The position numbers and the translations under genes are program-made. DNA of 64,000 bases from Sordaria brevicollis (Eukaryota > Ascomycota > Sordariomycetes > Sordariales > Sordariaceae), in NCBI GenBank assembly GCA_033439795.1, contig JAUTDP010000003.1, forward strand, positions 1,922,001 through 1,986,000, given 5' to 3'. Of this stretch, positions 47,090 through 56,600 are shown piece by piece. The notes beneath the pieces were generated by a model. The model was not told where the DNA came from. It saw nothing but the letters and a program-made list of their open reading frames with translations, and did no database searches. Within the stretch, counting starts at the first letter, position 1, and every line of letters begins with the position of its first letter.

Positions 47090-49711
47090 GCCCAGTGCTC
47101 CTGCACCACCTCTCTCTCCCCCACTGCCATGGCTGTTTGTCACCGTTTTCCGTTTTGGCTCCAGTTGTCTCCCTTTCGACGGCGCTCCTCCTGGTACCTA
47201 CTAATGGGCTTCATTCGTTCTGGTCACGCCAAGCGATATACCCAGTGGGTACTTGGCCAGTCATGACAGTCTTCGGCATATCCCCTTCTCGTCGACCTTG
47301 TCTTCCCTCTTTCTCACCCTTCTCGGTTTTCTGTCTTCTGTCCTTCCTCGTCGTCTCTCAGCAAGCGTTTTTCTACAGTCATTTGGCACTTCGCTTTTTC
47401 ACAATCGTCCTTTCGACAAGCGTCTTCCTCATTGTCTTTGGCGTTTCAGCTTTCGGTCTTTCTTCCCTTTCTCTCGGCAAGCGTCTCTTCAACCTCTCAG
47501 CGTTTCGGTCTTTCTTGCTTTCTTCTTTCGGCAAGCGTCCTGTTCAAGTCTCATACTCGACTTCGACCCTTTTGACCTCGACGTCTTCTTTGGCTCTCAC
47601 GTTCCCGGTTCATCACCCATCGGACTAGCATGCCTTCCAGCAAAGCAAGCGACGGCGTTCGGTCTCACGACAAGCGGAGGACGACTTGCATCAGCGGAGG
47701 GCATCAGCGGAGCATATGTATCAGCGGAGGGCATTTTGGCAAAGGGCACATTCATCAGCGATGGTTTTTGCAATGGCGCACTGGTTTTGTCGGAATAGTG
47801 TGCGAGTTATCAGTGGTTGGTTTTTTCGGCGTTGGAATGGAGGCGTTTCGGTTCGGTTTGGTTCGGTTTGGTTTGGTTTCTTATTGTTTGGACTTGAAGC
47901 ATTAGTAGCTTCGTCAGCGAATGTGATTTCTTGTCCTCAGTTGCCTTTTTTCCATTTCTACCGATTGTTCTGTGATGATCATTCTAATCGTTGACATAAC
48001 GAGTGTGGTGTGCTGATGACACCTGCACGGGCCTTGCTCAGTGGGCTTGCCGGATCAGTGGTGCCTCGGAATGTTGCCCGCGATAGTGTTGAGGTACCGG
48101 TGGCAAGACACTCACAAATAGTCTTCTCTACACGGGTTTAACAAACTCTTCGGATTTTTCAATGCGCTTTTCTCTTGGGTTCTTACCTTACTAACCATAT
48201 TTCTATGTTTTGCAATGCTGGTGATGCCGTTTAATCCTTTCCTCAACGTTAGCGGATACTTTTACCACTATTTTATTGTACTCCCACTTGGGCTCCTCTC
48301 CATTCCAACCAGGCGCTCCACTTTCCTTGTGCACTGCATGAAGCCTTCCAAGTCACTTGGAGGGAGGGCAGATTTGTCTACCATTTCTCATCATATCACA
48401 ATCTATCTTCAATATTCCCAAATCCATTTCATCAAGTGAACACACGGCATCATTTCATCAAAGTGCGCATGAGACCTGCCGCCCCAGTTAGAGTGTTTGT
48501 CATCCATCGTCTCTCTGCTCATACGTCATGCGCATCATCGCCATTATGCCCTCACACCAGCGCCCACGGGCAAGCTTTCTATCTTCATTAAAACCCTAGA
48601 TACCTAACACTCATCTTTCGAGTCAAGGGACTTCCTGCGGCCCGTGCGATAGGACCTGGTGGTCTTGGGAACCGTGCCCGAACAGCACCGCAGTTCGGCC
48701 ACCATGGTGACCGGCGCGGAGAGGCTCCCGTCACCGACCTATGTACATTGCGGGATACCTTGGTTGTTTACGGTGACTATCGCCTCAATGGATAAGCCGT
48801 CTGAACCTGTATAAGTGAACCCACATCTGGCTGTCGCCTAGCCAGCGAGATCAGATGGAGAGGGACGCTTCACGGTGCATGGTATTGGCAGTCAGCTCCT
48901 AATTGAATGGCCTTGTTGGATACACTTGGACGCTCTAGGGAATGGCATAGGCCTCCATAGTGTTCGTTGTGGTATGGCCTTCTTTTATGTTCCATCACGA
49001 CCTACGACAGACTCGTCCTGGTGTTTCTATAGCTTTCCTGTTGTGACATTCACTCATCACTCAACACCATGCTGGTCAACATCATGATAAACCTTGAGAA
49101 CAGCACGACTGTCCGGCCGTGGCACCATTAGCTTTGGTGGCAGTCACTTGGAAACGAGGCCCGACAACCTTGAGAAGGCTTCGTGAAGGGTGTGCCCAAA
49201 GACCATTTCACTTCGCACTCGTCTCCAGGTTCATATCTAGCCAGTTCGATTCACCTTCACATCCGTCGTGGCAGCACCTTAATTCCTGCTCCTCTGCTCC
49301 TATAAGTTTGCATCTCACCCCCCAACAATTCCTCTTCTGGAAAAATTCTTCTTGACCATCGTCAATCGATCTTTGTCAACCTACACTACATCATTGTAAA
49401 GCATCTTGACACCTCGAGCACTCCGGAACGCCCACGTCCTAGGACAAGCCTACATTCCCCCCTTTGTTTACTGCATCGTCTACATTCGACAAACCATCAA
49501 CCCACGAGAACCACTGAGCAAGAGGACGATCCACCAAGGTCAACCAACACCGAACGTCGACGATCAAACCAAGTCGAACTCCATCACAATCAAGCCTCGC
49601 ATCCAGCGGCTTCAACGAACCCCATCACAACGCAAACATCCCCCAGCAGACTCGCTCGACAAGCACGATCTCCGGAACAAACAGCCCAGATCAAGCACAC
49701 AGTCCTGAATC
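47090..49711. other. Intergenic between members B and C, with low-complexity repeats
   Basis: The region contains a polypyrimidine-rich stretch with recurring GGCAAGCGTC/GACAAGCGTC words (about 47340-47540), a short CATCAGCGGAGG repeat (about 47685-47745) and a GGTTCGGTTTGG-type repeat (about 47845-47880). Open frames up to 219 codons here are driven by this composition. Upstream of member C are TATAAG (49301) and a long leader of about 410 bp. No gene is supported. Confidence 0.5.
49301..49306 (+). promoter_or_regulatory. TATA box of member C
   Basis: TATAAG in CTCCTATAAGTTTGCATC is followed by a leader of about 410 bp before the ATG. Neighbouring sequence resembles the member B promoter. 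Confidence 0.45.
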
Positions 49712-50296
49712 ATGGCTACGCTTTCAACCACCAGCCGACCGTGGGACCCGGAGGTTGATGAATGCCCTCAGCGAGGCATTTCCATGAGCAACCTGTTCGC
49801 CAAGTTGCAAAAGCGTCGCAGTAAGAAAGCAGCCAAAGTGCAGATCACGAAAGAGGGCGAGTTCTCCCCTGACCATCCCGAGATCAGAATCGTGTGGGCC
49901 GAGAATTGGGCCCAACGGTCCTCGGAGGTCTCGATGAGCCGTGTGCAAGGCACAGAGAAGATTGTGAGAGAGGAGTGCGCGAGGTTGGGGTTTTACTTCG
50001 CGATCATCCGCGCCGGGGTGCACTCCGAAACCAACCAGTACGCTCCGAACGGGACAGTACTTACCTACTACAACGAGAAGACAGGAAGGACGGAGAACTT
50101 AATGGCCAAAGACGATCCGCATATTACCGTCTATTTTGGCCATGACGAACATAATATAATTGTGCAAGGGCACATTTACATTAAGTGGGACACGAAGGCG
50201 TCATTCGATATGCGCATCGTTCAAGATTGTCGGGACAGAACCATCGTACAGCCCGGCCGCAAGGCGTGCGCTTCGGAGTACTGGCTGGTGTATTAG
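49712..50296 (+). CDS. Three-histidine family protein, intact member C (194 aa)
   Basis: A single-exon protein of 194 residues. The N-terminal part (1-55) includes RPWDPEVDECPQRGISMSN and a basic stretch KLQKRRSKKAAK (31-42). The core is HPEIRIVWAENWAQR (55-69), GTEKIVREECARLG (80-93), IIRAGVHSETNQY with H104, KDDPHITVYFG with H137, IIVQGHIYIKWDTK with H154, and the C-terminal block SEYW (188-191). The broken copy at 1225-1486 is closest to this member. The N-terminal motif PEVDECPQRGIS aligns with PEIHELPEKGIT of member A, which supports the start and shows that the N-terminal segment is shared as well. No export signal is seen. Function is unknown. Confidence 0.88.
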   Translation: MATLSTTSRPWDPEVDECPQRGISMSNLFAKLQKRRSKKAAKVQITKEGEFSPDHPEIRIVWAENWAQRSSEVSMSRVQGTEKIVREECARLGFYFAIIRAGVHSETNQYAPNGTVLTYYNEKTGRTENLMAKDDPHITVYFGHDEHNIIVQGHIYIKWDTKASFDMRIVQDCRDRTIVQPGRKACASEYWLVY

Positions 50297-51009
50297 GCCT
50301 AGCACTCAGCACACCGGTCTGTCCCACTCTAAGGTCCCTACCTACTTCTAGGATCCGATCCTTGAGTCTCTGCCTTTTGTTTTCCTCGGCGCCCAGTCGT
50401 GTCGACCTGCCGCTTCTCTCTGTTGGCCTTGGCTTTTTTTTCTCTCTTCTGTCGGCTTTTTTGTTTTCTTCCCTTCGCATCTGTCGGAACGGATAGGTAC
50501 CTGTAGAGGTCAAAGGTACTCAGTGGTATCGGCCCCGTGCCCTTTGCCTCCATGCTGTCGATTCTCTACAACCAGTCTCACAGTCGAGTAGCCCTTGGCT
50601 TCCACTTTGGAGTTTGGTCGTCCTACCTACGGTACCTAGGAGTTTTTGGTCGGTCATCTCTCTCGGCAGTCCGGAGCTATGATCATCAGGAAGCCCGGGG
50701 GCAGTCTGTCACAGTCAGTGATAGAACGGTGGAAGTATGGTGTGGTTCATTGGTTTCGCATTTGAGCATTCGTTTCAGGGCTCGTTTAGCATGTATGGAG
50801 TATTGTGGTGTTATGGAATTGTCATTTGGTTCTCACACTTATCTGTTTTTTGTTTGCTTTTGGTGATCAGTGAAATTAAGCGGCTAGGTCCGTATCCGCA
50901 GAAGGTGATTCCGTCACTTGTTTACCGCAGTGTTCGACATTTCATATATACTCTGCTTACCTTTTCACAACTTCTTCCTTCCATCTTCCTATATCTACTA
51001 CCTACCAAG
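50297..51009. other. Intergenic, no supported gene
   Basis: 3' of member C and 5' of a broken copy. TTCATATATACTC (50940-50952) is a possible TATA region for the latter. No gene is supported. Confidence 0.45.
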
Positions 51010-51559
51010 ATGACAATGTTCGTGCCAGGCAGTGCGTCTTTGGTTCAAATCGCTCGTCGTTCGGGCTGGACTGCACAACAAACGCAACCAGCACGACGGT
51101 TATGGCACAGTCAAAACGAAGATCGACCCGCGGACTGGCCGCAAAGTAAACGATCTCGCTGATGCCAATTGGCATCTAACGGTGCTAATGGGCCACAACA
51201 CCGACAACTTGATCGTCCACGATCGCCTCCAGTTTGATTGTGCCGTCATTCGAGCCGGCCTACATAACAAACGCAACCAGCATGATTCGTACGGCACAAT
51301 CCAGACAAAGAACGACCCCCGAACCGGACGGAAAGAGAATGACTTTGCAGAGGCTGGTTGGTACATCACAGCGCTAATGGGGCACGACACGGATAACCTC
51401 ATTATCCACGGACATTTTTACGTGGTCTGGGATAACAGCGTGTCCGGTGGCTTCCGCACTGTTCGCAATAACTCAGAGCGCAAGCACGTCCCCCAAATGA
51501 GGAGGGGGTTGCGACCGCGTATTGGTCCTTGGTCTGAGGACATACGGCATCTGTCATAG
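51010..51559 (+). pseudogene. Family copy with duplicated core, N-terminus lost
   Basis: An open frame from about 51032 to 51559 holds two cores in tandem. The first is VVRAGLHNKRNQHDGYGT then NWHLTVLMGHNTDNLIVHD. The second is AVIRAGLHNKRNQHDSYGT then GWYITALMGHDTDNLIIHG and HFYVVWDNS. The first copy lacks the third block and runs straight into the second. The second has Tyr in place of the middle histidine. The frame has no ATG; the nearest (51010, 51016) are in another frame, so the N-terminal half is missing or out of frame. At a run of five C (51490-51494) the homology moves to a frame reading NEEGVATAYWSLV and a stop, the expected C-terminal block. Closest to member A. Confidence 0.75.
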
Positions 51560-51767
51560 CAGTACCCTGCGACCACGAGGAGGAGAATGACTGAAATTTT
51601 GAGTAGGATGACAACCTCGGAGGAGAGGGTTGATCGGAGCTAGAGGAACATACAGCCGACTTTTACCCATCATCGACCTCATCGACCATCACCACCGACC
51701 TCAACCACGAGTCCAACCCAACATCATCTTCAGTCCGACAACCTCTCCTCTAGCTCAACCCACCAAC

Positions 51768-52145
51768 ATGTCTCCCCCCAACCAAACTCAAACTCAAACC
51801 TGCCTCCTCGCCGCCCCCCTCTGCCCGAGCTACGACTTCAATAAAACCATAACCATCCTGCTCGCCTCCAACGCCGCCAAGCGCGCCGCCGCCGAGAAAC
51901 AAGTCGCCGCCTTCAACGCCGCTTACAACAAGAAGCACGGAATCAAGGAAGGAATTAATTCTGCCGGCAGTCGACCTAACAAGGGGCTTGGCACTCAGTT
52001 TGGGTCTTTTATCGTTTGCTACACTCTATACTTGGTGGAGGCCCATATATCCAGTCCTCTGCGGAGGGCGGGCATATTCCATTTCCCTCCCCTTCGTACA
52101 ACAACATATATCCTACCTACCCCCTACGTACACCCAGTACCGTGA
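51768..52145 (+). CDS. Small hypothetical ORF (125 aa), weakly supported
   Basis: This frame opens MSPPNQTQTQTCLLAAPLCP in a good CAACATG context. It contains an Ala/Lys-rich, helix-like stretch (AAKRAAAEKQVAAFNAAYNKK, about residues 37-57), then becomes less coding-like. It shows no similarity to the neighbouring family that I can see and has no motif. It may be a real small gene with the stop or an intron misplaced, or the remnant of a larger one. The second half (after about 51990) looks non-coding. Confidence 0.3.
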   Translation: MSPPNQTQTQTCLLAAPLCPSYDFNKTITILLASNAAKRAAAEKQVAAFNAAYNKKHGIKEGINSAGSRPNKGLGTQFGSFIVCYTLYLVEAHISSPLRRAGIFHFPPLRTTTYILPTPYVHPVP

Positions 52146-52300
52146 TGGCATCATTCAGCAACCGTTTCCAGTTTTGAGCTGTTTTAGGCCTCTTTCACAG
52201 AACCGCAGTCAGTCATTACGCCTCAGCGCCACGACAGACAGTCATCCAGCTCGCGCTTGTTGTTCTTAGCACTTGTGTTGAAACACAATACAGTGAGGGA

Positions 52301-52308
52301 CTTTTTAT
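52301..52308. repeat. 8-bp direct repeat CTTTTTAT flanking the MITE (mate 52797-52804)
   Basis: CTTTTTAT occurs just outside both ends of the inverted-repeat element. It fits an 8-bp target duplication, the length used by hAT-type transposases, though the ends do not show a clear hAT terminal sequence. Confidence 0.6.
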
Positions 52309-52796
52309 GGGGAATTCTCCTCACACCCACCCCCAAATCTCGCTACACCCTCCCTACCCCATTTAACAACTAACATCAAAATTTCCTAGGTTTGTATAGT
52401 AAATTGGCGTTTTATTATATTATTTAACATCCTTAGCAAATTTGATAAATGCGCCATTCCGTAACCGCCAGAATCGTAATAATTTTATAGTATTGAACAA
52501 GATAATTAGAATAAAATAACCTAGAAATCTAGTGTTGTAAGCGATGTTACCATGTGCGTTGTGCGTTGTGCGTTGGGTGCGTGCGTGGTTTTTCAAAACT
52601 CCGAAAATTACGAAGACCCGATTTTTTCTAGAAATGTAACGTATATACAAAGTATGGGGTTTTGGCGGGTAAAACGGGGATTTTTACATATAGGTAATAT
52701 CGGCTGTCAAAGGGTATGAGGGTTAGGGTTTTATATGGGACTTGGCTATAGGGAGGGTGCAGCGAGATTTGGGGGTGGGTGTGAGGAGAATAGCTC
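52309..52796. mobile_element. MITE-like element with 43-bp terminal inverted repeats
   Basis: Positions 52314-52356 and 52749-52791 are inverted repeats of 43 bp with one mismatch. They begin ATTCTCCTCACACCCACCCC and end CACCCTCCCTA. The interior of about 390 bp is AT-richer and codes for nothing recognisable. With the flanking CTTTTTAT repeats this has the form of a non-autonomous DNA transposon. No transposase is present in the window. Confidence 0.75.
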
Positions 52797-52804
52797 CTTT
52801 TTAT

Positions 52805-53399
52805 AAGTTGGTTGTCTTCTCTCGTCTCTTAACTATGGGCGCGTTCTAGTTTTTTAACCGTTGATTTGTTCGGTTGATCCGAGTACAAGCCTAAATTACA
52901 GCGGACCAGGGTATGCTTTTCGTACCTCTGCCAAGACCTTTCCTTGGCTTTATACTAGGGTTGGACTCTTTACTTCGGAATAATCAATTTTTGAGGTCTT
53001 TGAAAAGAAAAAAGAATAGTACCATTGAAGATAGGTATTCGAGAGCTTTTAGGAAATGGTTTTCTTTTTTCATTTTAATAGAAATTGGGCGAGATATTGT
53101 CAATCAACAGCAAAAAAGTAGCAAAATGTTGTGTTTTTGGATCAACGGATCTTGGCATTTTCTGTACGCGTCTGCGCGCGTTGATTGGCTATATAAGGAT
53201 TACTGAAAGATTATAGGCTATGGTACTTCCTGCCCTCTTTTGGGCCAAATGCAGTGTGATCAACCGCATATTCACTGCAGATAAACCGCATAACAACGGC
53301 AGGGTTTATTTTATATGGGAACCAGATCAACGGTTGGAAAACTGGAACGCGCCCTATATATTAGTTTCTCCCAACATGTATGTGACCGGAACCAGAAAC
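52805..53399. other. Intergenic or decayed sequence
   Basis: A 97-codon frame (52913-53206) has no motif and is not called as a gene. The interval may include decayed upstream parts of the helicase remnant that follows. Confidence 0.4.
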
Positions 53400-54317
53400 A
53401 CAAAGTTGTCCAAACGCCCCTGGACTCGGACACCATGTCCCACCTGACCCAAGAAGATCTAGATGACGCCATCCTTTTGCGCTTCGCAACATGAAGCTCG
53501 GCGGTGGCGGTGACCTCCAATATGATGTCTCAGTACCAAATCTGCTGGACCAAATCGAGTTTGCCATACCCGATTTCCGCCCAGGGTCAGCCTCAACATG
53601 CCGACTTCATGGAACTCGCCTATCGCTGGCTAGTGACAATGCACGGCGCCGAGCGGCCGGTGTCCCCAAACAGGCCTTTTCACTTCTTGTCCGCTACAAG
53701 TCGAAACAATGAAAAGACAGTCACATATTATATAATTAGTCGGCAAAAGTAAGAAGGAGATTCTTGACCTCGCCAAGCATACCTCTACCGAGTCATCCAG
53801 TGCCAGACTCGGCACTGACGTGGTCAACAAACTGGTTACCTCTAGGCTCGACTTTGATGGCGGTCTGTCTTACATGTTCGCATGTTTGACGCAAGATCGG
53901 GACATCTTGCCGCCGTCTAACCGATTCGATATGTTGCACTGGGTCCTAGGGCAATCGCCCTTATTCACATGGATTGTCGAAAAGTGCACGGAGGTAGTGA
54001 TGTCCCATAAGCGCGTGCTTGTGGTCGCCAATTCACCCTGGTCACAAATGTAAGTTTACACCCTTTCATATTTACCCCCATTGGAGTAGAGAATTTTCTA
54101 CATGATACTCCTATAGGAGTGAAAAGGCGCACCCTACTAACAATGAGTAGGATCATCTGTTCGATTCTGCTCAAGGTTGGGCTCCAAGTCCAAATGATCT
54201 TCTCCAATCAATCGCAGACCGAACGCTCGGAAATCGTCAGGAACTGGAACGACCCCTCGAAGCACATCGACGTCTTAATCCTCAACTCCGCGGTTTATGT
54301 CACCAGTAACGGCTAAC
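53400..54317 (+). pseudogene. Decayed SNF2-type helicase fragment (C-terminal helicase lobe)
   Basis: Pieces in different frames read VQTPLDSDTMSHLTQEDLDD with ILLRFAT, then DFMELAYRWLVTMHG, then from about 53752 a long frame with VTSRLDFDGGLSYMFACLTQ, HWVLGQSP and VEKCTEVVMSHKRVLVVANS. Next come a well-formed intron (54050-54150) and VGLQVQMIFSNQSQTERSEI with VRNWNDPSKHIDVLI. This order fits the linker and second RecA lobe of fungal SNF2-family helicases of the kind found in many copies in ascomycetes. The frame ends at TAA just before the motif VI region and is abutted by a family copy. The ATPase lobe and catalytic Walker A are absent, so it cannot be functional. Confidence 0.65.
54050..54150 (+). 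other. Intact intron inside the helicase remnant
   Basis: The 101-bp interval starts GTAAGTTTAC, has CCTACTAACAATG as branch site and ends TGAGTAG. Splicing joins SPWSQM to IICSILLKVG in one frame, so the intron outlasted the reading frame around it. Confidence 0.7.
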
Positions 54318-54384
54318 ACTGGACTCGTCACTCGTCAACAGCAAACCGCTATACCCACGAGTTGTCCTCGCGGCGCCCCAAGTG

Positions 54385-54999
54385 AGCTGGAGGTGATGGG
54401 GCAGGTTTATACCGAAACGAGCCAGTACGGCGAGGACGGTACGGCCCTGGCATCCACATATCGACTCACGCACGGGAAGGAAGCGGACACCGCCGAAGAT
54501 GACCCCCATGTAACGGTATACATGGGGACGGACCTGGACAACCTCATGCCATCCCAAAATCCAAGTCTATTGGGCGGAAAATTAGAGCGGGAGATGCGGG
54601 GAGGTAACGTTCGACAAGATTGACGGAATTGAAAAGGTCGTCCGCCAGGAAGCGGCCAAATTAGGATTCCAATGCGTGATAATCCGCGCGGGTGTGCATA
54701 CTGAAACCAATCAGTACGCAGAAGATGGTACCATTTTAACCTATATCGACGACCATACCGGCAGAAAGCGCAATTTGACCGCCGAAGACGACCCGCATAT
54801 AACGGTGTATATAGGCACCAACCTAGACAACCTCTTTGTCCAAGGGCACGTATACATTGCTTGGGATACTAAGGTATCCTTTAATATTCGCGGCGTTCGG
54901 GACGCGGCCGAGCGCAAGATTGTCCAGCCTGGAAGAGAGGATTGCGTGTCGGAATATTGGTTTTTGCCCATTTGGAACGAGAATAGGAGGAGACGTTAG
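54385..54999 (+). pseudogene. Two fused family cores, the second nearly complete
   Basis: The first core, GQVYTETSQYGEDGT then DDPHVTVYMGTDLDNLM (54385-54550), has Tyr for the first histidine. It is cut off and runs directly into HPKIQVYWAEN of a second core in a different frame. The second core is continuous to the stop at 54997-54999 except for one in-frame TAG (54583-54585) right after WAEN. It keeps GIEKVVRQEAAKLGF, CVIIRAGVHTETNQYAEDGT (H1), DDPHITVYIG (H2), LFVQGHVYIAWDTK (H3) and SEYWFLP. From the internal Met or an alternative start it could still encode most of a core, but no N-terminal segment is present. Confidence 0.78.
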
Positions 55000-55652
55000 T
55001 CGGACCACCTACCCCAGCCCGCTGTTTGAGGTGGCACCCTCCTTCGCTTGTCTACGGGTTTACCAAGCTGGTAACCTACTTGGTACCAAGGGTAGTCTTC
55101 TGTGTTTCATTTCTCTGGCTCATCGGTCAACAGTCACGAGTCTTACATCTACACCAGCTACCAAGTTGTACTGGTTCGGCCTGTCTGTCGTTTTTTCCTC
55201 CTTCGCCCTTTCCCTTTCGGCGGTTCAATCTGCGGTTTCGGGTCAATCACCCCTCCTGGCGGCCGTACTCGACAAGTCCTATAGTACTCGGCATCTCCAG
55301 TCCTCAAGCGGGTCACACCTCAGCGCCTCCTTCCATCGGCAAGCCTTCTTTCGACTTGTCGACTTTGTTGTTTGTGGGACAATCAATGATATGAGGAAGT
55401 GATGGCTTTTTATTATCTGGTCGTAAACAGCAAGGCTGGAGTTTGGGCGTTCACGTTTGGTTTCAGCGAGCTCACGATCTAGTCTACTATAGACCGGGCC
55501 TATGGGGCCTGGCCCGAGAAGGGGAGAACGGAGAAGGGAATTTACCAACAGTCAACCGAACCTTCCATTGTTTGGGTCTTGTCTCTGTATGGCTCCCTCA
55601 GATGCCGAGATGTATATATTGACGTTCCAAATAACTACACTGCGAGATCTAC
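55000..55652. other. Intergenic, no supported gene
   Basis: Open frames of 120-190 codons run on from the previous locus but lack family motifs and are pyrimidine-rich 3' sequence. No gene is supported. Confidence 0.45.
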
Positions 55653-56600
55653 ATGCGGTCGCCCAGATACGGCCACCATCCGGAGCGTATTCCGGATGCG
55701 CAACACCCGAGATGGGAATCGATTCTCCACCCTGACATATCCATACACTGGCTCGAGCCGTGGGAGCAGAACAGGGAGTATGACGGAAACTTCAACTGGT
55801 ACAGGCGACCATTGAAGTTTCCACTTGCTGAACTGAGGCCGCTCGTCTGGGATTCACGGTGGTAATAATCCGCAAGGATCTCCACAACAAGAGAAATCAA
55901 CGCAAGCTGGATGGCGCGATTTGGACGTACGAGTGTCCGTACACCGGCCAGATGGAGAACGACGTGACGAATGCCTATTAGCATTTCACCGTCTACATGG
56001 GCTGGACTCAGAACAACCTCATTGTCCAGGGCCACATGTATATAAGCCACAAGACCGAGACAGAGATCGTCGACGAGCTCAAAACCACCTCCATCGGCTC
56101 GACAATGATGATAACAACGAGGACGGCAGCCACACTGGCGTCGCGCTCCATAAGGCCTTCGATAACACCGTGCCGTATGAGATGTGGGAGATTACCAACC
56201 CAAACCTCGAGCGCAAACACAGGCGTGAGCAAGCGCTGTTCACGGTTATCTCTTCCCACCTACCTACCTTCAAACAGATCCAGTGGTAATCCGAGCTGGC
56301 GTGCACAACAAGACCAACCGGTACGCCCCCGATGGCACGATCCTGACCTATCAGGATTCGTACACGGGGAAGACCAAGAACGACGTGGGGCCAGCCGACT
56401 GGCACTTCACCGTGTACATGGGGTACACTCAGGATGAGCTCATCATCCAAGGCCATATATATGTGGTCTTTGATCCGTCGGCCCAGGGGGGCCTTCGGAT
56501 GGTGAGCAATTCCGAGGTAGAGAGGAAGCATGTCGACCCTTCGAAGGGTTGCGTCGCTTCCGAGCGGTTGAGCTTAAGTTTAAGCAGCCTGCGTTGTTTT
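55653..56600 (+). pseudogene. Family locus with two tandem cores, broken
   Basis: The first core starts in a frame with PDISIHWLEPWEQN and, after a shift near 55855, continues VVIIRKDLHNKRNQRKLDG (H1). It then hits an in-frame TAG immediately before HFTVYMGWTQNNLIVQGHMY (H2 and H3 present). Another shift leads to YEMWEITNPNLERKHRR. The second core (56283-56560) is cleaner: VVIRAGVHNKTNRYAPDGT, DWHFTVYMGYTQDELIIQG, HIYVVFDPSAQGG, SEVERKHVDPSKG and VASE, with all three histidines. A last shift hides a VELKFKQ end like the LKLKQ of member A. The second core is another candidate for a once-functional domain without its N-terminus. Confidence 0.78.

Noticed and set aside
46969..47798. ORFs of 219 and 181 codons downstream of member B
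   Set aside because: They run through polypyrimidine, repeated GCAAGCGTC-type 3' sequence and translate to Ser/Phe/Leu-rich low complexity without motifs.
49712..50296. Assignment of the family to 2H phosphoesterases
   Set aside because: Only one clear HxTx motif is present; the third histidine reads HIYV and the spacing of 17 residues is too short for the usual pair. Left as an untested idea.
52720..52740. TTAGGG-like words suggesting telomere proximity
   Set aside because: Only an isolated GGGTTAGGGTTTT occurs, inside the MITE-like element; there is no array.
52913..53206. 97-codon ORF upstream of the helicase remnant
   Set aside because: No motif, no similarity to neighbours and AT-influenced composition; not supported as a gene.
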